A stretch of DNA of 11,485 nt from an uncultured Microbacterium sp. GTDB lineage: Bacteria > Actinomycetota > Actinomycetes > Actinomycetales > Microbacteriaceae. Positions 5,738 to 11,485 of this stretch are shown here, piece after piece (position 1 is the stretch's first letter; every line of letters starts with the position of its first letter). Position numbers and translations under genes: made by a program. The notes below the pieces were generated by a model. That model ran no database searches. It was given only the letters and a program-made list of their open reading frames with translations, and was not told the DNA's origin. The stretch is from positions 1-11,485 of the forward strand of contig CANSLE010000053.1 in assembly GCA_947647645.1 (NCBI GenBank). Reading direction: 5' to 3'.

Positions 5738-7072
5738 TCACGCGTCGGTGTAGACGGTGGGCAGAGCGGGATCGGAACGGCTGAGCGCGAGCGCGGTGAC
5801 GGGGAGCTCGTCGCGGGCGAACGCGTGGTGCTCGCGGGCGAGCCTCGTTCCCGCTGAGCCCTCGAACACGGCGTCCGGCTCGCCAGCTTCCACGAGCGTC
5901 ACCTGCAGTGCTCGCGCGTCGGGGTGGTCCGCCGCGGTCTGCACCGCGTCGAAGCCGTCCGAGATCGCGATGAGCTCGCTCGTCGCGGTCCCGTGTCGCA
6001 GCGTCCGGAACGCGGCCTTGCGCCCGCCCTTGGAGCCCTTGTCGGTGGAGGCCTTTGCGACGGCGACCCAGCCGCCCGCGGCATCCTGGCGTGCGACCAG
6101 CTTGTAGACCATCCCGGCCGTCGGGGCGCCCGATCCCGTCACGACGGACGTGCCCACGCCATACGCATCGACGGGGGATGCCGCGAGCGCCGCGATCGCG
6201 AACTCGTCGAGGTCGCTCGTGACGGTGATCCGCGTCCTCGTGGCGCCCAGGTCGTCGAGTTGCGCACGCACCTCGGCGGCGACGGTGGGAAGGTCGCCCG
6301 AGTCGATGCGGACCCCGCCGAGGCCCGTCCCGGCGACACGGATGGCGGTCTCGACCCCGGCGCGGATGTCGTAGGTGTCGACCAGGAGGGTGGTGTCGAT
6401 CCCGAGGGCAGCGACCTGATGGCGGAACGCATCCTCTTCGGTGTCGTGGAGGAGCGTCCATGCGTGCGCGGCCGTGCCCATGGTCGGGATGCCCCACTCG
6501 CGTCCCGCCTCGAGGTTGCTCGTGGCGCCGAAGCCCGCGATGTAGGCGGCACGCGCGGCGGCGACGGCCGATCGCTCCGCGGCGCGTCGTGATCCCATCT
6601 CGGCGAGCGGCCGGTCGCCGGCCGCGATGCTCATGCGCGCCGCCGCGTTCGCGACGGCGGAGTCGTGGTTGAGGATGCTGAGCGCCAGCGTCTCGAGCAC
6701 GACCGCCTCGGCGAAGGTCCCTTCCACGGTCAGGATGGGGGAGCCGGGGAAGTACAGCTCGCCCTCGCGATACCCGCGGATGGTGCCCGTGAAGCGATAG
6801 TGCTCGAGGAAGCGGAGCGTGTCGGGGCCGACGACCCGGTGATCGCGCAGATACCGCAGCCCGTCGTCCCCGAAATGGAACGAGCGCAGCTGCTGGAGCA
6901 GGCGACCGGTGCCGGCGACGACGCCGAAACGACGGGCGCCCGGAAGGCGTCGCCCGAACAGCTCGAACACGCAGCGTCGGGATGTGGTGCCGTCGCGGAG
7001 GGCGGCATCGATCATCGTGAGCTCGTACCGGTCGGTGAGCAGGGCGGATGACGGGGCATCGACGCGGGTCAT
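5738..7072 (-). CDS. pncB: nicotinate phosphoribosyltransferase
   Basis: First step of NAD salvage (Preiss-Handler pathway): nicotinate plus PRPP gives nicotinate mononucleotide, with ATP hydrolysis through a phosphohistidine; cytoplasmic. The protein is 444 aa, normal for the bacterial enzyme. Visible motifs: LLTDRYELTM at the N-terminus (11-20), PGSPILTVEG (109-118), GSRRA (160-164, phosphate-contacting region), GTAAHAW (199-205) with the presumed phosphorylated His203, RIDSGDL (255-261) and YGVGTSVVTG (304-313). ATG 7072 matches the usual N-terminus; a TAGAGT box lies 6 bases before it. It is divergent from murI across only 66 bp, so the two promoters share that space, which contains a CGTGT/ACACG inverted repeat. 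Confidence 0.95.
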   Translation of the reverse strand: MTRVDAPSSALLTDRYELTMIDAALRDGTTSRRCVFELFGRRLPGARRFGVVAGTGRLLQQLRSFHFGDDGLRYLRDHRVVGPDTLRFLEHYRFTGTIRGYREGELYFPGSPILTVEGTFAEAVVLETLALSILNHDSAVANAAARMSIAAGDRPLAEMGSRRAAERSAVAAARAAYIAGFGATSNLEAGREWGIPTMGTAAHAWTLLHDTEEDAFRHQVAALGIDTTLLVDTYDIRAGVETAIRVAGTGLGGVRIDSGDLPTVAAEVRAQLDDLGATRTRITVTSDLDEFAIAALAASPVDAYGVGTSVVTGSGAPTAGMVYKLVARQDAAGGWVAVAKASTDKGSKGGRKAAFRTLRHGTATSELIAISDGFDAVQTAADHPDARALQVTLVEAGEPDAVFEGSAGTRLAREHHAFARDELPVTALALSRSDPALPTVYTDA

Positions 7073-7078
7073 GTCGTC

Positions 7079-7084
7079 ACTCTA
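7079..7084 (-). promoter_or_regulatory. candidate -10 box of pncB
   Basis: The minus strand reads TAGAGT followed by GACGAC and then ATG 7072. The 6-base gap implies a leaderless transcript; no Shine-Dalgarno sequence is present. Confidence 0.5.
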
Positions 7085-7088
7085 TCGA

Positions 7089-7107
7089 CGTGTTGATGCG
7101 CGACACG
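7089..7107. repeat. CGTGT-N9-ACACG inverted repeat between pncB and murI
   Basis: Perfect 5-bp arms (7089-7093 and 7103-7107) lie between the two divergent -10 boxes. It could be an operator acting on either gene. Five-base arms also arise by chance, so the support is weak. Confidence 0.3.
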
Positions 7108-7124
7108 GTGCGCGGGGCGGCGGG

Positions 7125-7130
7125 TAGTGT
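7125..7130 (+). promoter_or_regulatory. candidate -10 box of murI-rph-rdgB
   Basis: TAGTGT is followed by GGAGGATC and GTG 7139. The 8-base gap suggests a leaderless or nearly leaderless mRNA. The GGAGG in the gap is only 3 bases from the start, too close for a standard ribosome site. Confidence 0.45.
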
Positions 7131-7138
7131 GGAGGATC

Positions 7139-7975
7139 GTGAATGACGCGCCGATCGGGATCTTCGACTCGGGCGTCGGTGGACTCACGGTGGCCCGTGC
7201 CGTCTCGCAGCTGCTTCCCCGCGAGTCGGTGCTCTACACCGGCGACACCGCCCATTCGCCGTACGGCCCGAAGCCGATCGCGGATGTCCGCCGCTACAGT
7301 CTCGAGGTGCTCGACGCGCTCGTGGACCAGGGCGTCAAGATGCTCGTGATCGCGTGCAACACGGCATCCGCCGCGGTGCTCCGCGACGCGCGAGAGCGGT
7401 ACGACGTCCCCGTCGTCGAGGTCATCGGCCCGGCCGTGCGCACCGCGATCTCGACGACGCGCAATCGGCGCGTGGGTGTGATCGGTACCGTCGGCACCAT
7501 CGGATCGGGCGTGTACCAGGACATGCTCGGGGTGAACGCCGACCTCGCCGTGTTCACCCAGGCCTGCCCGCGGTTCGTGGAGTTCGTGGAGGCGGGCGTC
7601 ACCGGCTCGGCCGAGGTGCTCTCCGTCGCCGAGCAGTACCTCGCGCCGCTGCGCGATGCGCGGGTGGATACCCTCGTCCTGGGCTGCACGCACTATCCGT
7701 TCCTCGAGGGCGCGATCAGCTACGTCATGGGCTCGGAGGTCTCGCTCGTCTCCAGCGACACCGAGACCGCGAAGGACGTCTACCGTCAGCTCGTCTCCCG
7801 TGACCTCCTCGCCGGGCCGGATGCCGTCGCCACCCATGTCTACGAAGCGACGGGTGACTCGGCCGACGACTTCCTCCGCCTCGCCGACCGGCTCATGGGC
7901 CGCGGCGTCTCCAGCGTGCGCCTTGTGCAGACGGGCGCCATCGATCTGCCGCACCACCCGAAGGGAACCCGATGA
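7139..7975 (+). CDS. murI: glutamate racemase
   Basis: Converts L-glutamate to D-glutamate for peptidoglycan precursors, cofactor-independent, cytoplasmic. The protein is 278 aa, standard length. Motifs: IGIFDSGVGGLTVAR (6-20) with Asp10, YTGDTAHSPYGPK (33-45), ACNTASA (72-78) with catalytic Cys73, and GCTHYPFLEG (182-191) with second catalytic Cys183 and His185. GTG 7139 gives MNDAPIGIFDSG, the usual start of the family; an in-frame GTG at 7127 would overlap the -10 box and is not preferred. It is the first gene of a tight operon: its TGA overlaps the rph ATG (ATGA). Confidence 0.97.
   Translation: MNDAPIGIFDSGVGGLTVARAVSQLLPRESVLYTGDTAHSPYGPKPIADVRRYSLEVLDALVDQGVKMLVIACNTASAAVLRDARERYDVPVVEVIGPAVRTAISTTRNRRVGVIGTVGTIGSGVYQDMLGVNADLAVFTQACPRFVEFVEAGVTGSAEVLSVAEQYLAPLRDARVDTLVLGCTHYPFLEGAISYVMGSEVSLVSSDTETAKDVYRQLVSRDLLAGPDAVATHVYEATGDSADDFLRLADRLMGRGVSSVRLVQTGAIDLPHHPKGTR
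7961..7966 (+). promoter_or_regulatory. ribosome binding site of rph
   Basis: AAGGGA, 5 bases before ATG 7972, lies within the murI 3' end. It favours ATG 7972 over the in-frame ATG 7987, which has no comparable site. Confidence 0.55.
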
Positions 7976-8709
7976 CCGAGACGACCATGCGCGCCGACGG
8001 CCGCACGCCCGACCAGCTCCGTCCCGTGACGATCGAGCGCGGTTGGAGCGCGCACGCGGAGGGCTCGGCCCTGATCTCGTTCGGAGGCACGAAGGTGCTG
8101 TGCACGGCATCCTTCACCGGGGGCGTGCCCCGGTGGCTCACCGGCAAGGGCAAGGGCTGGGTCACCGCGGAGTACGCGATGCTCCCGCGCGCCACCAACT
8201 CGCGCAATGACCGCGAGGCCGTCAAGGGCAAGATCGGCGGTCGCACGCACGAGATCTCCCGGCTGATCGGCCGCGCCCTGCGCGCCGTCGTGGACACGAA
8301 GGCCCTCGGCGAGAACACCATCGTCATCGACTGCGACGTGCTGCAGGCCGACGGGGGCACGCGCACGGCCGCGATCACGGGCGCCTACGTGGCGCTGGCC
8401 GATGCGATCGAGTGGGGACGCGCGAAGGGGCTCGTCGGCAAGAACGCGAAGGTCCTGCTCGACTCGGTCGCCGCGGTGTCGGTCGGCATCATCGACGGCG
8501 AGCCGATGCTCGACCTCGCCTACGTTGAGGACGTGCGCGCCGAGACCGACATGAACGTCGTCGTCACAGGCCGCGGTCTGTTCGTCGAGGTGCAGGGCAC
8601 CGCCGAGGGAGCGCCGTTCGACAAGCGGGAGCTCGACGCGTTGCTGGAGCTCGGCGTCGCCGGCTGTGCCGATCTCCGCACCGCGCAGACCGAGGTTCTC
8701 GACTCGTGA
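7972..8709 (+). CDS. rph: ribonuclease PH
   Basis: Phosphorolytic 3'-to-5' exoribonuclease that trims the 3' ends of tRNA precursors, releasing nucleoside diphosphates; usually a hexamer in the cytoplasm. The protein is 245 aa, normal length. Motifs: RADGRTPDQLRPV (7-19), EGSALISFGGTKVLCTAS (30-47), GRTHEISRLIGRALR (90-104, RNA/phosphate-binding region), LQADGGTRTAAITGAY (124-139, phosphate-binding) and LAYVEDVRAETDMNVV (182-197) containing the conserved acidic residues. It overlaps murI by four bases and is followed by rdgB with a GTGA overlap, so the three genes are translationally coupled. Confidence 0.97.
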   Translation: MTETTMRADGRTPDQLRPVTIERGWSAHAEGSALISFGGTKVLCTASFTGGVPRWLTGKGKGWVTAEYAMLPRATNSRNDREAVKGKIGGRTHEISRLIGRALRAVVDTKALGENTIVIDCDVLQADGGTRTAAITGAYVALADAIEWGRAKGLVGKNAKVLLDSVAAVSVGIIDGEPMLDLAYVEDVRAETDMNVVVTGRGLFVEVQGTAEGAPFDKRELDALLELGVAGCADLRTAQTEVLDS

Positions 8710-9353
8710 CCGGCGTCCCGAGCTCTTCCATTCCGGCCGCCGGGCGTCGCCGGATCGTGCTGGCGACCCACAACCCGCACAAGGTGGAGGAGTTCGGTGC
8801 CATCGTCGCGCGCGTGCGCCCCGACCTCGAGGTCGTCGGCTATGACGGACCCGAGCCGGTCGAGGACGGCGTGACCTTCGCCGCGAACGCCCTGATCAAG
8901 GCCCGGGCAGCGGCGGCGCACACGGGGCTTCCGGCACTGGCCGACGACTCGGGCGTCTGCGTCGACGTGCTCGGCGGGGCTCCCGGCGTGTTCTCGGCCT
9001 ACTGGGCCGGCCACCGCAAGGATCCGCGCGCCAACCTGGAGCTGCTGCTCGATCAGCTCTCCGACATCGCCGACTCGCACCGCACCGCGCAGTTCGTCTC
9101 GGCGATCGCCCTCGTGGTCCCCGGACCCGGTGGCGCGGTGCTCCGCGAGGAGACGGTCGAGGGCGTCTGGCCGGGCCGGCTCGCGACGGCGCCCTCGGGT
9201 GACGGCGGCTTCGGCTACGACCCGATCTTCCTGCCCGATGACGCGAACGGCCGGACGGCCGCCGACCTGTCGGCGGAGGAGAAGAACGCGGCATCCCACC
9301 GTGCGCGCGCCTTCGTGGCGCTCGCGCCGCTGCTGAGCGCACTGGACCGATAA
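8706..9353 (+). CDS. rdgB: RdgB/HAM1 family non-canonical purine NTP pyrophosphatase (dITP/XTP)
   Basis: Hydrolyses dITP, ITP and XTP to monophosphates, keeping deaminated purines out of DNA and RNA. The protein is 215 aa, with about 15 extra N-terminal residues before the conserved core. Motifs: VLATHNPHKVEEF (18-30, nucleotide binding), GVTFAANALIKARAAA (55-70), LADDSGVCVD (78-87) with the catalytic Asp, GDGGFGYDPIF (165-175) and SHRARAF (197-203). GTG 8706 overlaps the rph stop (GTGA). Only a weak GAGG lies about 10 bases upstream, so translation probably depends on coupling. It is the last gene of the murI-rph-rdgB operon, an arrangement seen in other actinobacteria. Confidence 0.95.
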   Translation: MTGVPSSSIPAAGRRRIVLATHNPHKVEEFGAIVARVRPDLEVVGYDGPEPVEDGVTFAANALIKARAAAAHTGLPALADDSGVCVDVLGGAPGVFSAYWAGHRKDPRANLELLLDQLSDIADSHRTAQFVSAIALVVPGPGGAVLREETVEGVWPGRLATAPSGDGGFGYDPIFLPDDANGRTAADLSAEEKNAASHRARAFVALAPLLSALDR

Positions 9354-9380
9354 CCGCTTTCATTCCCGACTAGCCCGAAT

Positions 9381-9400
9381 CCGCCGCGCGGCCGCGGCGG
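9381..9400. terminator. GC-only 8-bp hairpin after rdgB, overlapping the -35 region of the next gene
   Basis: CCGCCGCG (9381-9388) and CGCGGCGG (9393-9400) pair perfectly around CGGC. It lies 27 bases after the rdgB stop, with no U-tract. It may end the murI operon. It also covers the place where the -35 element of the following gene would be, so an operator role is equally possible. Confidence 0.5.
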
Positions 9401-9406
9401 GCGTCA

Positions 9407-9412
9407 TAGCCT
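9407..9412 (+). promoter_or_regulatory. candidate -10 box of the cation efflux gene
   Basis: TAGCCT, then CGTCAT, then ATG 9419. The 6-base gap and lack of a Shine-Dalgarno sequence indicate a leaderless mRNA. Confidence 0.5.
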
Positions 9413-9418
9413 CGTCAT

Positions 9419-10336
9419 ATGCACGATCACGCACCCACCGGCATCCGGGAAGCGAGCAATCGCCGTCTGCTGACGATCTCGCTGTGTCTCACCGCGAGCG
9501 TCATGCTGGTGCAGATCGTCGGGGCGCTGCTGTCGGGCTCGTTGGCACTTCTCGCCGATGCCGCGCACATGTTCACGGACTCCTCAGCCCTCGTCGTCGC
9601 GCTGATCGCGTCGACGGTCGCGGGGCGACCGGCGAACGACCGCAACACCTACGGGTACCAGCGTGCAGAAGTGTTCGGCGCGCTGATCAACGCGGTGATC
9701 CTGATCGCGCTGATGGTGTGGATCGCGGTACAGGCGGTGCAGCGGCTCTTGGCGCCGAACGAGGTCGAGGTCGCGGGCGGACTCATGCTGCTGGTCGCCG
9801 CCGTGGGCCTCGTCGCCAACGCAGTGTCCATGTACCTGCTGAGCGCGGCGCAGAAGCGCAGCATCAACGTCCGCGGTGCTTACATCGAGGTGCTCGGCGA
9901 TCTCATCGGATCGGCGATGGTGATCGTCGCGGCGGTCGTGATCTGGACGACGGGATGGATGCCGGCGGATGCCCTCGCGTCCCTTCTCATCGCGGTCATG
10001 ATCCTGCCCCGGGCGGTGGGGCTTCTGCGCGAGGTCTTCTCGGTGCTGGGCGAACGCGCGCCGAAGGGGACCGAGGTGGCCGAGATCCGCGACCACATCC
10101 TCGGCGAGGACGGCGTCGTCGACGTGCACGACGTGCACGTCTGGCAGCTGACGCGAGGCGCCCCCGTCTTCACCGCGCACGTCGTCGTCGCAGACGACGT
10201 GCTGGCCGGGCGTGCCGGTGGCTCGGGCGCGCTGCTCTCGCGCCTGCAGAACTGCTTGTCGCGTCACTTCGACGTCGAGCACTCCACGTTCCAGTTCGAG
10301 CCCACCGGCCATCGCGAGCACCACGCGCACGTGTGA
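9419..10336 (+). CDS. cation diffusion facilitator family transporter (CzcD/ZitB-like, probably Zn2+)
   Basis: Proton-coupled metal exporter in the inner membrane, 305 aa, with six membrane segments and a C-terminal cytoplasmic metal-sensing domain as is usual for CDF proteins. Segment 2 holds the transport-site motif LLADAAHMFTD (His50-x3-Asp54). Segment 5 reads YIEVLGDLIGS, so the usual His of H-x3-D is Glu157 with Asp161. A His-rich N-terminus (MHDHAP) and C-terminus (HREHHAHV) may bind metal. The cytoplasmic domain contains VHDVHVWQLTRGAPVFTAHV (about residues 237-256). ATG 9419 follows a TAGCCT box by 6 bases. Metal choice cannot be settled: zinc is most likely, with cadmium, cobalt or another divalent metal possible. 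No metal-responsive regulator gene is adjacent. Confidence 0.93.
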   Translation: MHDHAPTGIREASNRRLLTISLCLTASVMLVQIVGALLSGSLALLADAAHMFTDSSALVVALIASTVAGRPANDRNTYGYQRAEVFGALINAVILIALMVWIAVQAVQRLLAPNEVEVAGGLMLLVAAVGLVANAVSMYLLSAAQKRSINVRGAYIEVLGDLIGSAMVIVAAVVIWTTGWMPADALASLLIAVMILPRAVGLLREVFSVLGERAPKGTEVAEIRDHILGEDGVVDVHDVHVWQLTRGAPVFTAHVVVADDVLAGRAGGSGALLSRLQNCLSRHFDVEHSTFQFEPTGHREHHAHV

Positions 10337-10505
10337 GCTCCCCGCGTGCGCTTCGCGGGCGCGTTCGCGCGGCTTCCCGGGGGTCCGAAGCCGCATCAAC
10401 CCGCCCATGTGCGACGATGCACAGCATGGATGCCGCCGCCCGGGTGCGGGACCTGGAAGCGCAGCCGCTGACTCGCCCGCGCCCACGGGCGCCCCTGTTT
10501 GAGCG
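10337..10505. other. 169-bp gap between convergent cation efflux and ligase genes, no gene seen
   Basis: It contains only weak hairpins (for example GCGCC at 10479-10483 pairing with GGCGC at 10488-10492) that might act in termination. A short plus-strand frame starting at ATG 10427 runs into the ligase gene antisense and is not supported. Confidence 0.4.
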
Positions 10506-11485
10506 TCAGACCTCGCGGCGCACGTCGGCGGGGTCCACATCGGGACGCAGGCCCCGCCACCGGGCGTGGCGTAGTGTGCCGCCCGGCGTGAACTCCGCGT
10601 ACTCGACCTCGCCGACGAGCTCCGGCCGTACCCAGCGCGCGTCGGACGCATCGGCGGCCGGTACACCGACGAAAGGGGTCGCGGCCGCGCGTAGCGGCTC
10701 GAGGAGCGCCGTAAGGCGGGCGAGCTCCCGCTCGCTGAATCCCGACCCGACGCGCCCCACGTAGCGCAGCTCGCCGTCGTCGGTCGGGATGCCGAGCAGC
10801 AGCGAGCCGATTCCGCCGCGGCGCTCGCCCTTTCCCGGACGGATGCCGCCGATCACCACGGCCTGCATCGCCGTCAGCTTCACCTTGAGCCATTGCTCGG
10901 AGCGCGCGCCGTGACGATAGGGCGAGCCCGGGTCTTTCACGACGACGCCCTCCAGGTGCAGCTCCGCCGCCGCTGCGAGCGCATCGGCGACGTCATCGGC
11001 AACGGGCGGCACCGCGATCACGGGCGCGGCATCCGCGGCGAGAGCCTCCAACGCGTCCCGCCGTTCGCGCAGAGGCAGGGCCGTGAGGTCGTCGTCGCCG
11101 ACGCGCAGGGCGTCGAACAGCAGGTAGCACACCGGGGTGCGCTCGGCCTCGCGGGCGATCTCGTGCGGTGCGGCCAGGTGCATCCGCGATTGGAGACGTG
11201 TGAAGCTCGGGCGGCCGGCGGCATCCAGGGCGACGATCTCGCCGTCGACAACCGCCGGCCGGGGCCCGAGACCGATGTCGTCGGAGCTGAGTTCGGGGTA
11301 GCGGTCGGTGATGTCGGTGCCGCTGCGCGCACGCAGGCGCAGCCGTGTGCCGTCCCACGTGCCGAGGGCGCGGATGCCGTCCCACTTGAACTCGACCCAC
11401 GGTGTGTCGCCCCAGCGGCGCGCGGCGGCCGCGGCGAGCGCCGGAGTCGTCGGCGGAGATGACGACGGCCTCTCGCGCCGCGTCG
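10506..11485 (-). CDS. ligD: ATP-dependent DNA ligase domain, LigD type (5' end outside window)
   Basis: Seals DNA breaks, probably as the ligase part of the LigD/Ku non-homologous end-joining system. The frame is open to the right edge, so the N-terminal part is missing. Motif I is EFKWDGIR, with the adenylated Lys at 11385-11387; motif III is VDGEIVAL (around 11235-11250); motif IV is EGVVVKD (10932-10952); motif V is QWLKVKL (about 10874-10894). The OB-fold region follows (GIGSLLLGIP, YVGRVGSGFSE, ELVGEVEYAEFTPGG, RWRGLRPD), and the protein ends soon after, so the ligase domain is C-terminal, as in mycobacterial LigD. Upstream of motif I is a Pro/Ala/Arg-rich stretch that looks like an inter-domain linker, which suggests polymerase or phosphoesterase domains beyond the window. 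A stand-alone LigC-like ligase is the alternative. ATG 11183 is internal, since motif I lies upstream in the same frame. Confidence 0.9.
   Translation of the reverse strand, partial: TRRERPSSSPPTTPALAAAAARRWGDTPWVEFKWDGIRALGTWDGTRLRLRARSGTDITDRYPELSSDDIGLGPRPAVVDGEIVALDAAGRPSFTRLQSRMHLAAPHEIAREAERTPVCYLLFDALRVGDDDLTALPLRERRDALEALAADAAPVIAVPPVADDVADALAAAAELHLEGVVVKDPGSPYRHGARSEQWLKVKLTAMQAVVIGGIRPGKGERRGGIGSLLLGIPTDDGELRYVGRVGSGFSERELARLTALLEPLRAAATPFVGVPAADASDARWVRPELVGEVEYAEFTPGGTLRHARWRGLRPDVDPADVRREV

Noticed and set aside
7127..7138. GTG 7127 as the murI start
   Set aside because: It overlaps the likely -10 box; GTG 7139 gives the canonical N-terminus.
9484..10764. 426-aa plus-strand frame over the cation efflux gene and into the ligase region
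   Set aside because: Arg/Ala-rich shadow without motifs; it spans two convergent real genes.
11181..11183. ATG 11183 as the start of a 225-aa ligase fragment
   Set aside because: The adenylation motif (EFKWDGIR) lies about 200 bases upstream in the same open frame, so this Met is internal.
1..11485. Mobile element, CRISPR, tRNA or defence system
   Set aside because: No transposase, integrase, terminal repeats, spaced repeat array, tRNA-like fold or defence domain could be recognised on either strand.

Overview
The window is high-GC DNA (about 70% by eye) with strongly C/G-ending codons, short intergenic gaps, GTG starts and several likely leaderless genes. Gene content and protein sequences fit an actinobacterium, most probably a Microbacteriaceae member such as Microbacterium. 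The genus is my inference from protein style, not from a search. Almost everything is chromosomal housekeeping or stable accessory content. I see no tRNA, rRNA, CRISPR array, insertion sequence or phage gene.

Left part (1-2770): the 3' portion of a membrane-anchored HtrA/DegP-type serine protease with one PDZ domain reads rightward and ends in a strong 17-bp hairpin. Facing it on the minus strand are a 65-aa protein of unknown function and, upstream of that, an EcsC-like protein. A 104-bp divergent region with two tandem 11-bp palindromic repeats separates the EcsC-like gene from the next block.

Middle (2770-5740): a two-gene ABC exporter, made of an ATPase with a long acidic N-terminal extension and a permease with about 12 membrane segments whose start lies inside the ATPase gene. 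It is followed by a small DUF3039 zinc-binding-type protein. An EcsC-like gene beside an ABC ATPase/permease pair recalls the ecsABC locus of Bacillus. This is the most interesting contextual idea in the window, but it is a hypothesis.

Right-centre (5738-9353): pncB (NAD salvage, minus strand) diverges across 66 bp from murI-rph-rdgB. That compact three-gene operon is stitched by ATGA and GTGA overlaps, and supplies D-glutamate for peptidoglycan, tRNA 3'-end trimming and nucleotide-pool cleaning.

Right end (9354-11485): a cation diffusion facilitator (zinc-exporter type) with its own apparent leaderless promoter. Convergent to it is the C-terminal ATP-dependent ligase part of a LigD-type NHEJ protein, which runs off the window.

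A recurring theme is regulatory: six genes have a TANNNT -10-like box 6-9 bases before the start codon, the arrangement expected for leaderless or nearly leaderless mRNAs. I found no convincing new multi-gene system. The Ecs-like cluster, its palindromic repeats and the small unknown proteins deserve the closest follow-up.
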